Shown here piece by piece: positions 13,150 through 14,418 of a stretch of DNA of 14,418 bases. Each line of letters opens with the position of its first letter. Position 1 is the stretch's first letter. Source of the DNA: Pseudomonadota bacterium (GTDB lineage: Bacteria > Pseudomonadota > Alphaproteobacteria > Rhizobiales > Xanthobacteraceae); contig JAEYTJ010000241.1 in the NCBI GenBank assembly GCA_023434095.1, forward strand, positions 1-14,418. The letters run 5' to 3'. The position numbers and the translations under genes are program-made. The notes beneath the pieces were generated by a model. The model worked only from the letters and a program-made list of their open reading frames with translations, ran no database searches and was not told the origin of the DNA.

Positions 13150-14172
13150 TTACGCCGCCGACTTCACGGGGCCGGTGGTCTTGTGGACCGCCGCGACGAT
13201 GGCGTCGGGCGAGGGGATGTAGAGGTCTTCCAGCACCGGCGAGAACGGCACCGGCGTGTGCGGTGCTGTCACCATCTGCGGCGCCGCCTTCAGCGCACCG
13301 AAGGCGTTCTGCGCGACATAGGCGGCGACATCGGTGGCGAGGGAGCAGCGCGGATTGGCCTCGTCGATGACCACCAGCCGGCCGGTGTTCTCCACGCTCT
13401 CGATCACCGTGTCCCAGTCGATGGGCGAGAGGGTGCGCAGGTCGATCACCTCCGCCGAGACGCCGGAGCGGGCGAGCGTGTCGGCCGCAGTGAGTGCGCG
13501 CGGCACGGTGAGGCCGTAGCCGACCAGGGTCACATCCTTGCCGTCGCGCACAATGTTGGCTTCGCCGAAGGGGATGGCGTAGCTCTCCTCCGGCACGTCG
13601 GCCTCCGAGCCGTACAGCGCCTTGTGCTCGCAGAAGATCACCGGGTCGTCGTCGCGGATCGCCTGGATCAGCAGGCCCTTGGCGTCATAGGCGTTGGACG
13701 GGCACACCACCTTCAGGCCCGGAATATGGGTGAAGAGCGGGGTGAGCATCTGCGAGTGCTGGGCGGCGGCGCGGAAGCCGGCGCCGACCATGGCGCGGAT
13801 GACCACCGGGGTCTTCGCCTTGCCGCCGAACATGTATTTGAACTTGGCGGCCTGGTTGAAGATCTGGTCGAAGCACACGCCCATGAAGTCGAGGAACATG
13901 AGTTCCGCCACCGGGCGCATGCCGCAGGCCGCCGCGCCGATGGCGGCGCCGATATAGGCGCTTTCCGACAGCGGGGTGTCCATCAGCCGGTTGCCGTGCT
14001 TGGCGTGCAGCCCCTTGGTGACGCCGAGCACGCCGCCCCAGGCGTCCATCTCGCCGGGCGCGCCGGCGCCGCCGACAATGTCCTCGCCGAGCACGATGAC
14101 GGTGGGATCGCGGCGCATTTCGAGGTCGAGCGCCTCGTTGATCGCCTGCTTGTAGCTGATCATGCGGGCCAT
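13150..14172 (-). CDS. acoB: AcoB, acetoin dehydrogenase E1 component beta subunit
   Basis: This 340-residue beta subunit of the thiamine-diphosphate-dependent E1 acts with AcoA to cleave acetoin, releasing acetaldehyde and passing a two-carbon unit to lipoyl-AcoC. Family landmarks are VIVLGEDIVGG (26-35), DTPLSESAYIGAAIG with E70 as the likely ThDP-activating glutamate, DQIFNQAAKFKYMFGG (102-117), GAGFRAAAQHSQ with H139, and LVVIDEANP in the C-terminal transketolase domain. Length matches E1 beta proteins. ATG 14172 has a GGAGG site 7 nt upstream; a second in-frame ATG is at 14163. The stop is TAA. The product could belong to a related 2-oxoacid dehydrogenase, but the AcoC and butanediol dehydrogenase neighbours favour acetoin. 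Confidence 0.92.
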   Translation of the reverse strand: MARMISYKQAINEALDLEMRRDPTVIVLGEDIVGGAGAPGEMDAWGGVLGVTKGLHAKHGNRLMDTPLSESAYIGAAIGAAACGMRPVAELMFLDFMGVCFDQIFNQAAKFKYMFGGKAKTPVVIRAMVGAGFRAAAQHSQMLTPLFTHIPGLKVVCPSNAYDAKGLLIQAIRDDDPVIFCEHKALYGSEADVPEESYAIPFGEANIVRDGKDVTLVGYGLTVPRALTAADTLARSGVSAEVIDLRTLSPIDWDTVIESVENTGRLVVIDEANPRCSLATDVAAYVAQNAFGALKAAPQMVTAPHTPVPFSPVLEDLYIPSPDAIVAAVHKTTGPVKSAA

Positions 14173-14202
14173 GGGTTTTCCTCCGGTTCTTGGTTGTTGT
14201 GC

Positions 14203-14418
14203 TCAGTAGGCGACATAGACATCGGTGGTGAGGTCGCGGGCGCCGGGCAGCGGGGCGCCCTTGGCGCTCTCCACCGCATCGTCGATAAGCGCCGCCACTT
14301 CGCGATCGATCAGAGCGAGGTCGGCCTCGCTCACCACCCCGGCGGCGGTGACGCGGGCGCCGAACAGCTTCAGGCAGTCGCGGTGAGCGCGGTTGTGGTC
14401 GTTCTCGCCCTTGGCCTT
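14203..14418 (-). CDS. acoA: AcoA, acetoin dehydrogenase E1 component alpha subunit (C-terminal end only)
   Basis: Only the last 71 codons are in the window; the gene continues beyond 14418. The minus-strand frame reads from KAKGENDHNRAHRDCLKLFG to a terminal ARDLTTDVYVAY and a TGA stop at 14203-14205. The acidic helix with DLALIDREVAALIDDAVESA and the closing D-x-T-D-V-Y-V-x-Y pattern are the usual tail of ThDP-dependent E1 alpha subunits. It lies 30 nt upstream of acoB, as expected for the alpha/beta pair. The ThDP-binding GDG motif must lie outside the window and was not seen. Confidence 0.87.
   Translation of the reverse strand, partial: KAKGENDHNRAHRDCLKLFGARVTAAGVVSEADLALIDREVAALIDDAVESAKGAPLPGARDLTTDVYVAY

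Noticed and set aside
1..14418. Mobile elements, CRISPR arrays, tRNA or rRNA genes, riboswitches
   Set aside because: No transposase or integrase, direct-repeat array, cloverleaf-like sequence or recognisable aptamer was seen on reading; base composition looks uniform across the window.

Overview
The window is GC-rich, densely coded bacterial DNA. Codon use is strongly biased to G/C at the third position, and the gene content and protein style point to an alphaproteobacterium. My best guess is the Hyphomicrobiales, perhaps the Xanthobacteraceae (Ancylobacter/Starkeya/Xanthobacter type), but there is no rRNA or other marker to prove this. I see no mobile element, CRISPR array, tRNA or phage gene. 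Two catabolic operons meet tail to tail at about 9.6 kb.

Left part (1-9584). A minus-strand LuxR-type regulator (5-1030) is divergent from an eight-gene plus-strand operon. In order, the operon encodes a Tat-exported substrate-binding protein, an Asp/Glu (hydantoin) racemase-family protein, two polyamine-type ABC permeases, the ABC ATPase, a DUF917 (S-methyl-thiohydantoin desulfurase-like) protein, a short HyuA-type hydantoinase/oxoprolinase, and a threonine-aldolase-type PLP enzyme. Most junctions are stop/start overlaps or gaps under 35 nt, so this looks like one co-regulated import-and-degrade unit. The families suggest uptake of a small nitrogen compound, possibly a hydantoin- or thiohydantoin-like ring or a derivative of a beta-hydroxy amino acid. 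The ring would be opened or remodelled, and a resulting beta-hydroxy amino acid might be cleaved to glycine plus an aldehyde. The substrate cannot be read from the sequence. This operon is the best candidate for an undescribed pathway in the window. A 14-bp perfect palindrome with a 4-bp centre in the divergent intergenic region is a candidate regulator site.

Junction (9585-9712). This convergent 128-nt gap holds a 12-bp GC-rich hairpin that may act as a terminator.

Right part (9713-14418, minus strand). This is an acetoin / 2,3-butanediol catabolic operon. In transcription order it encodes the end of acetoin dehydrogenase E1 alpha (acoA, cut by the window edge), E1 beta (acoB), the lipoyl-domain/alpha-beta-hydrolase protein AcoC, an SDR of the acetoin reductase / butanediol dehydrogenase type, a small AhpD-like carboxymuconolactone decarboxylase-family protein, and a zinc-type (MDR) butanediol-dehydrogenase-like enzyme. 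The two dehydrogenases would oxidise butanediol stereoisomers to acetoin. The AcoABC complex would then cleave acetoin to acetyl-CoA and acetaldehyde. A strong hairpin sits directly before the SDR ribosome binding site and may set different expression levels within the operon.
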